Of a DNA stretch of 64,000 bases, positions 56,716 to 64,000 are shown in pieces (position 1 is the first letter of the stretch; every line of letters begins with the position of its first letter). The notes under the pieces were generated by a model. The model saw only the letters and a program-made list of their open reading frames with translations, was not told where the DNA came from and made no database searches. Location: assembly GCA_029259175.1 (NCBI GenBank), contig JAPDJH010000001.1, positions 62,001 to 126,000 on the forward strand, read 5' to 3'. The translations under genes and the position numbers were made by a program. Source of the DNA: Hadesarchaea archaeon. Its GTDB lineage: Archaea; Hadarchaeota; Hadarchaeia; Hadarchaeales; Hadarchaeaceae.

Positions 56716-57905
56716 CCTACAACTTGTCCAGATGCCTCCTCAGAAATTTGCGCCATTTCCTCGAGGGCCCCGCTCTCCTGCAGGGCCCGCTCCACGATGT
56801 CCGGAGCCAACTCTAAGAGCTTCCGCACCACGCGGGCCACGATTTCCTCCTCTTTAGTCCTCCGCTCCTCGATTCTGAAGGCTTCTGAAGGCGAGAGCAC
56901 GGCGGAGCACCGGACGCAGTAAACCGCATCTTTGGGGTTCGCGCACCCGCACCTGGGGCAGACTTTCCGATCCCTTCCGGTGTCTATTCCGTAGTGCTTC
57001 AGCAGGGCGTCGTCCACATCCCTTCCAGAAAGATGGACGTAGCGCGCCGGAACTTGGCTCGTCTTGGTCCAGCCGAAGTAGGTCCTGAGCTGGTCTTCCG
57101 TGAGGACCTTGGCGAGGTGGGTGGCTCTGGTGTGTCTTAGAAGATGCGGGTAGATTCTCCGCTTGCTGAGGCCTGCGCGTCGGGCTGCACGCTTCAGGAT
57201 CTTGTTGAAGTACTCCACCGTGATCGCCTCTCCATTGGAGCCGGGCCAGAGCCACGCGCTGGGATTCTCCCGGTTGGGGTGGGAGTTCATCCATATCTGC
57301 AGATCGTGAACGCTCTCGACCAGCCTGATCCGCCTCATCCCGGTCTTCCCGTTAACCACGATTACGGCCCCGTATTGGTCGAATTCGACATCCCTGATCC
57401 GGAGGCCGAGGAGCTCCCCAGCCCTGCACCCGGACTCGTACCCAACATGGATCAGGGCCCGGTCCCGCGGGTTGCGGGCCCCTACGACGAGGCGCTGAAC
57501 GTCTCCGTAGCTGAGAACCCCCTCCGGGAGCTCCCGCCTCACCTTGGGGACTTTGATCACGCTCACAGGCTCGGGCGTGGGATCCCGCGGACTTCTGCAT
57601 CCGTGAACCCAGCGGAGAAAGCGCTTCACCCTCCGCCGGTAGGTGGAAACGGACTCAGGCCTGTACTCCTTCGAGGAGAGGGAGTCCATCCAAGCAATCA
57701 GATCCTCGCGCGTAAGCTCCTCATACGGCTTCCCGTCGCGCCCGAGGGTTAAAACCGCCTGCACGTTCGCCTTGATGCTCCAAGGGGAAAACCCTGAGAT
57801 CCGCATCTCTTGGACGAACTCCTCCAGCTTCCTGCGCCTGGGCTCCGAGAGCACGGACAGGATTTTGGAGAGCCAGCGGTTGAGGAGTTCGTGAGTCAAG
57901 TTCAT
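56694..57905 (-). CDS. tyrosine recombinase (integrase) with C-terminal zinc ribbon
   Basis: This 403-residue integrase has an N-terminal SAM-like DNA-binding domain (~15-105), then the catalytic domain with Arg in ESGCRAGELLGLRI (~165), HLLRHTRATHLA (~258-269, H-x-x-R) and nucleophile Tyr in ARYVHLSGRD (~295). A zinc ribbon follows (CPRCGCANPKDAVYCVRC, ~325) and a helical tail whose last codons lie in tRNA-Tyr. The ATG at 57905 overlaps the upstream regulator stop (ATGA) and has GGAGAGGG before it. All catalytic residues are present. Confidence 0.93.
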   Translation of the reverse strand: MNLTHELLNRWLSKILSVLSEPRRRKLEEFVQEMRISGFSPWSIKANVQAVLTLGRDGKPYEELTREDLIAWMDSLSSKEYRPESVSTYRRRVKRFLRWVHGCRSPRDPTPEPVSVIKVPKVRRELPEGVLSYGDVQRLVVGARNPRDRALIHVGYESGCRAGELLGLRIRDVEFDQYGAVIVVNGKTGMRRIRLVESVHDLQIWMNSHPNRENPSAWLWPGSNGEAITVEYFNKILKRAARRAGLSKRRIYPHLLRHTRATHLAKVLTEDQLRTYFGWTKTSQVPARYVHLSGRDVDDALLKHYGIDTGRDRKVCPRCGCANPKDAVYCVRCSAVLSPSEAFRIEERRTKEEEIVARVVRKLLELAPDIVERALQESGALEEMAQISEEASGQVVGGPAGGI

Positions 57906-58978
57906 TTTTTCCCTCTCCTTTTCTTTTTGATATAAAGACGCATTTTTGGAACCCACAATGGGATTAATACATGCTCTTCGTATGACCTCTCTTCTTGTTT
58001 AAACAGGGTTGCTACTAAATTAGTGCCACAGCATGCAATGGCCTTTATCTCAAATGAACTAATTTTTGAATACGGCATACCATAAATCTCGTAAAACTTT
58101 TTCCGATCTTTTTGGTATACTTCTCTCACCCTGCTTATCTCCGGGCCTTCTACAACAGGTCGTATCCACTCTAACAGCTCCTCAAGTTGTCTTGTGGTGT
58201 TATAATTTCTCGCAACATTAAGCGCGGGAAATATCTCGGGATCATCTCTTTTGTCTTTGAAGAATTCTTCCAATTCTTCGGGCTTTTTTAATGCATATGT
58301 CCACGCTTCACGTGTTCCCGGATGTAAAGGAATCTCGCTAACAAGATATGTAAAAAGTGTTTCTAGTTCGGTTCTAAGCAATTCCCAGTTGAAACGAGCG
58401 AGTCCCCTAATAAGCTCCGCCTCATTAAGGGAGTATTCAAAAAGTTGATATTGTGTTTTTAGCCCCCCTTCGAGAGTCTCGCGCATTTCTTTCGTTTCTT
58501 CCATCCATTCACGGTAGCATGCGAACGATTGAGAATGGGGGCAATCTAAGAGCTTCCCTTTTTTAGATCTTCTGATTTCAAGAGATGAAATAACCAAGAT
58601 GGTATCAATAACATCATTGGTTAGTATCTCCTTTCCTTTTTCGACATCGAGCTGAATAAGGCTTGAAATATTAGATAAGTGTCTCAAAGTTCTTCCAACT
58701 GGGGTATTGTCCACCAACTCTATTAGGATTCTATAACGCTTCCCAGGGCCTCTTTCTAAAGGAGGCGCAACTTTGCGTATTATTTTGCCTTCTTCTTCCA
58801 TTTTTGAAAGGCACTCGCTAAGAGATGTCCGTGCAAGACCTGTTTCTATGACAAGATCTTCGAAGGTTTTAGGTCCTTTTTCTAAGGCTTCTTCAATTTT
58901 TCTTTCACTTATCTTTGGACGCCCACGCTTACGTCCCATGTTCCACCACGCCTTTCGTTTCATTTTCATAAAATCCAT
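57902..58978 (-). CDS. winged-helix regulator of the element, unknown family
   Basis: This is a 358-residue, visibly A/T-richer gene. Residues ~15-24 (GRKRGRPKIS) resemble an AT-hook; ~25-90 form a winged helix (FEDLVIETGLARTSLSECLSKMEEEGKII). The remaining ~260 residues are helical and charged, without motifs I recognise, with a CC pair in ACCGTNL near the end. It is co-transcribed with the integrase by a 4-nt overlap and divergent from the AbrB-like gene. It may control excision, copy number or the divergent replication genes. Confidence 0.65.
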   Translation of the reverse strand: MDFMKMKRKAWWNMGRKRGRPKISERKIEEALEKGPKTFEDLVIETGLARTSLSECLSKMEEEGKIIRKVAPPLERGPGKRYRILIELVDNTPVGRTLRHLSNISSLIQLDVEKGKEILTNDVIDTILVISSLEIRRSKKGKLLDCPHSQSFACYREWMEETKEMRETLEGGLKTQYQLFEYSLNEAELIRGLARFNWELLRTELETLFTYLVSEIPLHPGTREAWTYALKKPEELEEFFKDKRDDPEIFPALNVARNYNTTRQLEELLEWIRPVVEGPEISRVREVYQKDRKKFYEIYGMPYSKISSFEIKAIACCGTNLVATLFKQEERSYEEHVLIPLWVPKMRLYIKKKRRGKK

Positions 58979-58999
58979 ATTTTAGTAGGGAAAACTTAC

Positions 59000-59007
59000 T
59001 TATATAG
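59000..59007. promoter_or_regulatory. symmetric TATA box between divergent element genes
   Basis: TTATATAG lies ~25 nt from the minus-strand ATG at 58978 and ~30 nt from the plus-strand ATG at 59035. Being almost self-complementary it could serve both, so the regulator/integrase unit and the replication unit may compete for one site. Confidence 0.55.
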
Positions 59008-59034
59008 TTTTCTCTAACATATTTTTGTGAAAAA

Positions 59035-59238
59035 ATGGCAGCAGAAACAAAAAGGAGAATAATCAACTTGGGAGGATCGGGTGTAATAGCGATTCCTCCA
59101 GATTTTCGCCGTTATTACGGGTTGAAACCTGGTTCGGAGGTTCGGGTGCTTTACGATTCGGTACTTTTGATTGTTCCTTCCAAGTGCGAGCAGAAGTTGA
59201 AAGAAAAAGAGGAACTAGTCCGGAGGTTACTGGAGTGA
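59035..59238 (+). CDS. AbrB/SpoVT-type DNA-binding protein
   Basis: This is a 67-residue swapped-hairpin regulator: RIINLGGSGVIAIPPDFRRYYG then LKPGSEVRVLYDSVLLIVP is the AbrB pattern. A short charged helix follows. No toxin gene follows it, so it is more likely a transcription regulator of the element than an antitoxin. Probably leaderless from the TATA box at 59000. Confidence 0.82.
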   Translation: MAAETKRRIINLGGSGVIAIPPDFRRYYGLKPGSEVRVLYDSVLLIVPSKCEQKLKEKEELVRRLLE

Positions 59239-59372
59239 AGCCGGAATCCGCCCACACTCCTGCTTTCAACGCGCTTTTCAAATTCGCTCGAGAGCGCGGG
59301 CTCTTGAAGCGCGAAAAAGGAGGGAAGAAGCGTGAAGCCGGGAGAACGACCAAACATGGGGATGGGAAATAA
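59235..59372 (+). CDS. small basic protein of the element
   Basis: This 45-residue protein starts at the GTG at 59235, overlapping the upstream stop (GTGA), with GGAGGT 7 nt before it. It is rich in Lys/Arg (FARERGLLKREKGGKKREAG). No homologue is recognised; translational coupling and the ribosome site support it as a real gene. Confidence 0.5.
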   Translation: MKPESAHTPAFNALFKFARERGLLKREKGGKKREAGRTTKHGDGK

Positions 59373-59577
59373 AGACATCGAAATCCACATCCGGGCTATT
59401 GTCATCTCGCTTGAGCGCGAGCCCGAGGTGGTGCTCACAGCTGGGCAGGCTGGAATCGTTCGCATGCGAGGGGTTGAAAGCGTGAGCGGTGTTCCGAGCT
59501 TTATTCTTCCCGGCCCAAACCCGTCTTCAAGATTCGACAAAACGGGAAGGGTGGAAAGCTATGACATCAAACGGTGA
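59332..59577 (+). CDS. small protein of the element
   Basis: This is an 81-residue protein. GGAGGG lies ~6 nt before the GTG at 59332. The middle is a run of strands (IEIHIRAIVISLE, VVLTAGQAGIVRMRGVESV). It overlaps the previous gene and the start of the primase gene, so all four are one unit. Function unknown. Confidence 0.5.
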   Translation: MKPGERPNMGMGNKDIEIHIRAIVISLEREPEVVLTAGQAGIVRMRGVESVSGVPSFILPGPNPSSRFDKTGRVESYDIKR

Positions 59578-62236
59578 AATCCCGAAAGCTGAAAACCTTC
59601 CGTCCGAACTCCTCAGACTCAACCGCTTCGTCGTCTGGCGCGAGGAGAAAAGAGGGAAGAAGCTGGTCAAGATCCCGTGTGCCCCGTGGAGGACCGGACA
59701 CTGGGGTCCGGCTTCCGCCACCGATCCGGACAACTGGACCGATTTCGAAACGGCGGTGGGATGGGCTGAGAAAAAACCTGACCATGGCGTTGGGTTCGTG
59801 CTCGGCGATGGAGTTGTGGGGATAGACCTCGACGGTTGCATCGACGAGAACGGAAATCTTACAGAGTTCGCGAACGAGCTCTTGCACCGCGCTGGCTCCT
59901 ACGCCGAGCTTTCACCATCGGCGCACGGAATTCACATCCTCGTGCGCGGGAGGCTCGATCAAGCGATCAAGCGGGACGACATCGGGCTAGAGGTCTATCC
60001 ATGCGGTCGGTTCTTCACACTTACCGGGCGGCGCTGGAAGCACGCGCCTTTGGAAATTCGTGAAAACCAAACCCTGCTCGACGAACTCCGAGAGAAGTTC
60101 GGTCGTGAGGTGAGGGTCGAGAAGGGCGGTGAGGGTGTGAGCGTTATCGAAATTATGGAAAAGCTGGCCCCCGAGGGGCTGAAAGCGCTGAAAAAGCGCG
60201 GGAAGAACCTCCAGGGGCCGCACCCGGTTCACGGGAGCACCACCGGCTGGAATTTCTCCATAAACCTTGAGAAGAATTCTTGGTTTTGCTACCGCCACTG
60301 GACTGGTGGTGGACCGTTTTCATTGGTCGGAATCTTGGGCAAAATCATTCAATGTGAAGATGTCCAAAAGTATGGGGGAAAATATCCCAACGAGATTGGG
60401 GACAGGATTTCAGAGCTGGCGCGAAAGCATGAAATCCAGTTTAAAGGAAAAGAGGCCCTTACTGTAGATCTCGGGAAGTACACCCTCCGGGTTTTGGGGA
60501 AGAACGCAATCCTACACGATCAGAAGGGGGATCCGGTCGAGGTTTTCCCTCTCCGCTTCCTGACCGCCGAGCGAGCGAAGGAAAAAATTCGGCAGATAAC
60601 CGGCATTGCGAAGGAGGAGATCGGCGCGAAAATGGCTCAGTTAATTCTGAAGCTCGAGGAAAACGAAAATGAAGAAAAAGACGAGGGTGAACTCGACATT
60701 AAGCCAGTTTTCGAATCGGAGTGGAAGGCCATACACCCAGCTCTCGACTTCCTTGATGGGGTTGCCTACATTGGTGTTCAGCTCCCTTGCGAGGTGGGGG
60801 GAAACGGCAACCCTGCTGATCTTCGGGACTTCCATTTCCTGATCACCAGCGAAAGAGAGAGAATTTTGGGGAGAAAAAAAGAGCTAGCCGAGCGCAGGAT
60901 CAAGCTGGCTCACCGCGTTATCACCTTCCCGAACCGGTGGAGCTTGGACGGTATCAGGAGTTGGCTCGATGGGGGAAAGATCGTTGAAAAAACAAAACTC
61001 TACCGAATGGTGCGGAGCGCGTTCGAGGACTACATGGAGTTCCAAGATGAGACCGATTACGATTTTCTAACCCTATGGACTATCGGCACCTATGTTTTCC
61101 CGATTTTTGGAGCATACCCCTATGTGTTCATTGGAGGGATTAAGGGAGTTGGGAAGACCAAGCTATTGACCCTCCTGAGCCTTATGGCTTTCAATGCTAT
61201 CTTTTCTGGGAATCTCTCCAGCGCTGCGCTCTTCCGTCTGATCCAGAGCGGGAGGGCCACAGTTTTATTGGATGAGAGCGAAAAGCTGGACAACCCGGAG
61301 AGAGCGCAGGAGCTACGGTGCCTCCTGCTGAACGGCTACAAGCGAGGAGGCTTGGTCTACCGCGTGAACAAAGACACGGGGAGACCGGAGCCTTTCGAGG
61401 TTTACTCACCCAAAGCTATCGCCAACATTCGGGGATTGGAAGACATTCTGGAGGATCGCTGCGTCAGCATTGTTATCGTAAAGGGAAAGACGGATGTGAT
61501 TGACCGGGAGCCAGAGATAGAAGACCCGAGGTGGGAGAAAATCCGGGATGCTCTTTATACTTTTGCTCTAACTCACCATAAGAGAATAGTTCAAATAAAA
61601 AATGAAATCGGTAAGCTGGAGGAACTGAGAGCGCGAAGCCGCGAGATTTGGCTCCCCATCCTAACCCTCGCCAAATTCTTTGATGAGGGCAGGGGGCTTT
61701 ACGATAGGATTCTGAAATACGCGATTCAGAAGGAGGATGAGCGCCTCGTCGAAAACATCACGGAGACTCGGGAGTACTTACTGGTGCAAGCTCTCACCAA
61801 ACTCGTCCAATCGAAAAAAAATTCTTCAGAAATATATGAGGATGGGTACCTCCCGGTACATAAAATCAAAGACGCGTTGGCTGAGTACTTCGATGGAGAG
61901 CAGCGCTGGCTCACTTCACGCTGGATTGGGAAAGCCCTCCGGCGGCTGGGGTTCAAGGATAAGCGCCGAGTGGGAACTGGCTACGAATATCTGATCCCTG
62001 CTGATAAAGTTTCGGACCTAGCTGAGAGGCTCCAGATCAGGCGGCCTCTGCTCCAAGAGTTTTACAAAGTGTTGCAGAGACTTGCGGAAAGGAGAGGTGA
62101 GTTCTCCGAGGATGAGCTGATATCTAAGTGTAAAGAGGCGGGAATTGAGAGCCCCCGGCCATTCATCAAGAGAGCCAAAGAGCGCGGAGACTTGGTTCCC
62201 CTCCCAGATGGGAACCTCCAGGTGGTGTTGAGATGA
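59561..62236 (+). CDS. replication protein: primase-polymerase plus helicase
   Basis: This is an 891-residue protein. The PrimPol-type domain (~15-200) has the catalytic GIDLDG (Asp89, Asp91), GIHILVRG (His125) and EVYPCGRFFTLTG. A DnaG-zinc-like stretch follows (~219-250) in which GPHPVHG and CYRHWTGGG put His and Cys where Cys/His ligands sit. The ATPase domain has Walker A GGIKGVGKTKL (~526) and Walker B TVLLDESEKL (~568). The C-terminus (~760-891) holds two winged-helix-like parts. This is the layout of primase/helicase proteins of archaeal plasmids and viruses. The ATG at 59561 is set by GGTGGA upstream. Confidence 0.82.
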   Translation: MTSNGEIPKAENLPSELLRLNRFVVWREEKRGKKLVKIPCAPWRTGHWGPASATDPDNWTDFETAVGWAEKKPDHGVGFVLGDGVVGIDLDGCIDENGNLTEFANELLHRAGSYAELSPSAHGIHILVRGRLDQAIKRDDIGLEVYPCGRFFTLTGRRWKHAPLEIRENQTLLDELREKFGREVRVEKGGEGVSVIEIMEKLAPEGLKALKKRGKNLQGPHPVHGSTTGWNFSINLEKNSWFCYRHWTGGGPFSLVGILGKIIQCEDVQKYGGKYPNEIGDRISELARKHEIQFKGKEALTVDLGKYTLRVLGKNAILHDQKGDPVEVFPLRFLTAERAKEKIRQITGIAKEEIGAKMAQLILKLEENENEEKDEGELDIKPVFESEWKAIHPALDFLDGVAYIGVQLPCEVGGNGNPADLRDFHFLITSERERILGRKKELAERRIKLAHRVITFPNRWSLDGIRSWLDGGKIVEKTKLYRMVRSAFEDYMEFQDETDYDFLTLWTIGTYVFPIFGAYPYVFIGGIKGVGKTKLLTLLSLMAFNAIFSGNLSSAALFRLIQSGRATVLLDESEKLDNPERAQELRCLLLNGYKRGGLVYRVNKDTGRPEPFEVYSPKAIANIRGLEDILEDRCVSIVIVKGKTDVIDREPEIEDPRWEKIRDALYTFALTHHKRIVQIKNEIGKLEELRARSREIWLPILTLAKFFDEGRGLYDRILKYAIQKEDERLVENITETREYLLVQALTKLVQSKKNSSEIYEDGYLPVHKIKDALAEYFDGEQRWLTSRWIGKALRRLGFKDKRRVGTGYEYLIPADKVSDLAERLQIRRPLLQEFYKVLQRLAERRGEFSEDELISKCKEAGIESPRPFIKRAKERGDLVPLPDGNLQVVLR

Positions 62237-62241
62237 GGAGA

Positions 62242-62411
62242 TTAGTGAACTTAGTGAACATAAGTGAACTTGGTGAACTTGGAAAAGAGAGGACATTTTT
62301 TATTAGAAGAGGCGTTGCCCCGGAATGGGTGTTTCAGCGCTTCTCTTGCAACAAAAACGGGGGGTCTCCAGTAAGTTCACTAAATTCACTAAAGTTCACT
62401 AAGTTCACCTG
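62242..62411. repeat. inverted iteron arrays, candidate replication origin
   Basis: Four 9-nt units reading TTAGTGAAC, TTAGTGAAC, TAAGTGAAC, TTGGTGAAC lie at 62242-62278. Four units in the opposite sense, GTTCACTAA, ATTCACTAA, GTTCACTAA, GTTCACCTG, lie at 62375-62411. 96 nt separate the arrays. They stand directly behind the primase/helicase gene. Between 62412 and 62637 I see only an A/T-rich box (about 62604-62616). A frame is open across the whole stretch but encodes low-complexity repeats (LVNLVNISELGELG), so it is probably not translated. Confidence 0.7.
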
Positions 62412-62637
62412 TCAAAACCCGTGGAAAGGCGTAATCTCAATGCCCGACTTCAAAAATTGGAAGGAAAATGCGAAAAAGGGGTTTTCCAGCTTCCTACATC
62501 TTAATCCTCCTCGAAAAATCTTCCGCCCAAAGAAGAGTTTCGGTAAGGGTCTAGGAATAGGCCAAAATACACAAAAAGGAGAATCCAACGGAACCCGCTC
62601 CTCTAATAATATAATAAACGATGGAGGCGACGATTTT

Positions 62638-63525
62638 GTGTCTGTAAACCAAGAACGCGAAGGGGCGCCTTTCATAATGCCATCAACCACACCTTCCAGG
62701 TTTGTGAAACTCCTGCTCCCGTCCGGCGAGCTCACAAAACCCCCCGAGCAGAAGGTGGTGGCCGACTGGGACATTTTCCTCAGGTACTCCCCCGTCGAGC
62801 CCATGTCCCCCGTCGCTCTCCGGTTCCTCTGGGAGTGCATGGAAGGATCCCAAAGCTTCGAGAGCTTCATCGCGCGTGCCTTTTCATTCGAGCCAGCGCC
62901 CGCTGCGGTCTACACACGCGAACTCCACTACCTCAGGAACGAGGGCTACATTTCGGTGCACCACTCGACCAGGCGCGGCGGGAAGCTGTACCGTTACTAC
63001 GCGCCCACGCGAAAGGGGAGGGAGTACATCAGGAGGGCGACCGACTTCAGAGCGGTCGGCGGTCGGGAGGCCCGCGAAATCGCAAGAGCGGTTTTCGATG
63101 AGATGGTGTGGACTGGGTGGTTCATCTCGGTCGCGCGAAAGCAGGTCGGTATCCAAGTTCCCGATCTCGTCGCCCACAACGCCGAGCCCTTCCTGCCCTA
63201 CTGGTATCTCATGAGCTTCGACACGAGCGAGAAAGATCGCGACCGCAGGGCCCACATGCTCGCAGTTGAGGTGGAAACCTCGCGGGAGCTGAGGGCCAAC
63301 CGCGAGCAGGTGCGCAGGAACCTCTCGAAGTGGAAGGATCTCGGGTTCGGCGGTCTGCTCGTCGCCGTCAAAAACAACCGCGATCTGGAATACTTGGCGA
63401 GCCGCTACCTCTCCAGCGTCGACATAGACGAGAAAATCTGGGTTTTCAATGTCGAATCCACAATGTTTCACGATCTCTACTCTATCTTCGAGGAGGAGGA
63501 AGACGAAGAAAATCTGATCGAATAA
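62638..63525 (+). CDS. winged-helix protein with restriction-nuclease-like C-terminal domain
   Basis: This is a ~295-residue protein. The frame is open back to 62233, but the part before 62638 covers the iterons. The GTG at 62638 has GGAGG 10 nt upstream and starts just before conserved-looking sequence. Residues ~60-130 form a winged helix (PAPAAVYTRELHYLRNEGYI). The second half has GIQVPDLVAHN, then MLAVEVETSRELRANREQVR and GGLLVAVKNN, resembling the D..ExE/K pattern of PD-(D/E)XK nucleases. It may act at the origin or in plasmid maintenance; this is inference. Confidence 0.6.
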   Translation: MSVNQEREGAPFIMPSTTPSRFVKLLLPSGELTKPPEQKVVADWDIFLRYSPVEPMSPVALRFLWECMEGSQSFESFIARAFSFEPAPAAVYTRELHYLRNEGYISVHHSTRRGGKLYRYYAPTRKGREYIRRATDFRAVGGREAREIARAVFDEMVWTGWFISVARKQVGIQVPDLVAHNAEPFLPYWYLMSFDTSEKDRDRRAHMLAVEVETSRELRANREQVRRNLSKWKDLGFGGLLVAVKNNRDLEYLASRYLSSVDIDEKIWVFNVESTMFHDLYSIFEEEEDEENLIE

Positions 63526-64000
63526 AACCGGCGAGCTCGTTCCGGGAGCGGGCGCGTGGGACTACCAGCAGGGGACGCAGCTCACCGCCCGGGCGACCCC
63601 GAACGAGGACTGGGTGTTCGAGGGGTGGTACGACGTGACGGAGGGGTCGGAGTCCCTCCTGAGTTCAAACGAGTCGCTCGAGCTCACCCTCGACTCAGAC
63701 CTCACGCTCGAGGCCCGCTTCCACCCGGAGCACGTCACGGTGACCATCGGCGACCCAGTTCCGCCCGAGGGAGGGACCTCGGATCCAAGCCCCGGGACCT
63801 ACGAGGTGGACTACGGGAGCGACTTCACCGCGAGCGCGAGCGCGAGCGAGCACTACGAGTTCTCGGGGTGGGCGACCTCGAACACGAACTTCTACGGGAC
63901 GCTCGTCAGCACCTCGAACCCCTACACGTTCACCGCGACCGAGGACGTCACCCTCTACCCGTGGTTCGAGCCGGGCGGAACGGACGGGTGGGATGGCCTT
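63518..64000 (+). pseudogene. 5'-less InlB-like repeat protein, also cut by right edge
   Basis: The frame from 63518 to the window end reads as surface-protein repeats: GTQLTARATPNEDWVFEGWY, SDLTLEARFHPE, EFSGWATSNTNFYGT, EDVTLYPWFEP, the divergent InlB B-repeat style. It is strikingly G/C-rich at third positions. No start codon exists before mid-repeat (first GTG at 63614), and a stop (63515-63517) closes it upstream. So the 5' end with its signal peptide is missing. Likely a gene fragment at a rearrangement or element junction. Confidence 0.6.

Larger units (their letters stand above)
56688..64000. mobile_element. integrated plasmid- or virus-like element (left part)
   Basis: It starts in tRNA-Tyr and runs right. 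Contents: regulator and integrase on the minus strand, then AbrB-like regulator, two small proteins, PrimPol/helicase, iteron array and a winged-helix/nuclease-like protein on the plus strand. No capsid or conjugation gene is visible so far. The integrase gene is intact (pNOB8-like rather than SSV-like partition). The right end is not seen; the composition change near 63.52 kb may mark a junction. Confidence 0.75.

Noticed and set aside
62242-62411. CRISPR array
   Set aside because: Units are 9-10 nt without spacers, in two opposed groups; no cas genes nearby.
62233-62637. Upstream 135 codons of the nuclease-like gene
   Set aside because: They span the iterons and give low-complexity residues; a GTG with GGAGG at 62638 is the better start, though the long form is not excluded.
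56716-64000. Right attachment site of the tRNA-Tyr element
   Set aside because: No second copy of the tRNA 3' end (TTCAAATCCCCC) was found to the right within the window.

Overview
The window is archaeal. The core run rpoH–rpoB–rpoA1–rpoA2–rpl30e–nusA–rps12–rps7–tuf–rps10 is the conserved archaeal order, with B and A' each unsplit at their usual sites. Many genes start leaderless from TATA boxes, and one tRNA-Tyr carries the archaeal C1-G72 pair and a 15-nt intron. Mer (a methylene-tetrahydromethanopterin reductase), CofE (coenzyme F420 ligase) and an FrhB-type protein point to F420/H4MPT carbon chemistry. A euryarchaeal-type lineage outside the split-rpoB methanogens fits. A Hadarchaeota-like organism is a guess only.

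Layout. 1-645: end of a divergent EPSP synthase-like gene. 0.8-5.6 kb: an operon of pilin-like proteins, most with class III (GQxSxE-type) or variant FSxD signals, with a small winged-helix remnant of an AAA ATPase inside it. 5.6-7.2 kb: a membrane protein and a VapBC pair. 7.3-13.2 kb: the pilus machine on the minus strand (peptidase, two pilins, two TadB/C-type membrane proteins, secretion ATPase). 13.4-24.3 kb: tRNA-Lys, then RNA polymerase and ribosomal genes. 24.3-34.4 kb: Rio1, aIF1A, citramalate and isopropylmalate synthases, GcvT, FrhB-like, Mer, CofE and an aminotransferase. 34.5-36.8 kb: secreted and membrane-tethered proteins, including a transmembrane winged-helix regulator. 36.9-40.5 kb: rubredoxin, a broken sfsA, thiC and cca.

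40.5-49.1 kb is the most unusual chromosomal block. A MinD-like ATPase and a RecA/KaiC-fold protein with a ruined P-loop are followed by five proteins with the second archaeal pilin N-terminus (KGISPVIA type). Two of these are large DNRLRE-type adhesins, and a zinc-dependent phospholipase C-like secreted enzyme is embedded among them. It has no secretion ATPase or membrane platform of its own and may use the machine at 7-13 kb.

49.1-56.6 kb: a zinc-ribbon ORF without a normal start, a phosphoesterase, an ArsR-MinD pair, two candidate structured RNAs, nadX-nadC, DUF763 and a beta-helix/beta-propeller surface protein. From 56.69 kb to at least 63.5 kb lies an integrated element in tRNA-Tyr: a tyrosine recombinase whose 3' end lies in the tRNA, regulators, a PrimPol/helicase replication protein, an inverted iteron array that looks like an origin, and a winged-helix/nuclease-like protein. 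The window ends in a 5'-less InlB-like repeat protein. The element's right attachment site was not found. No CRISPR array and no rRNA gene were seen.
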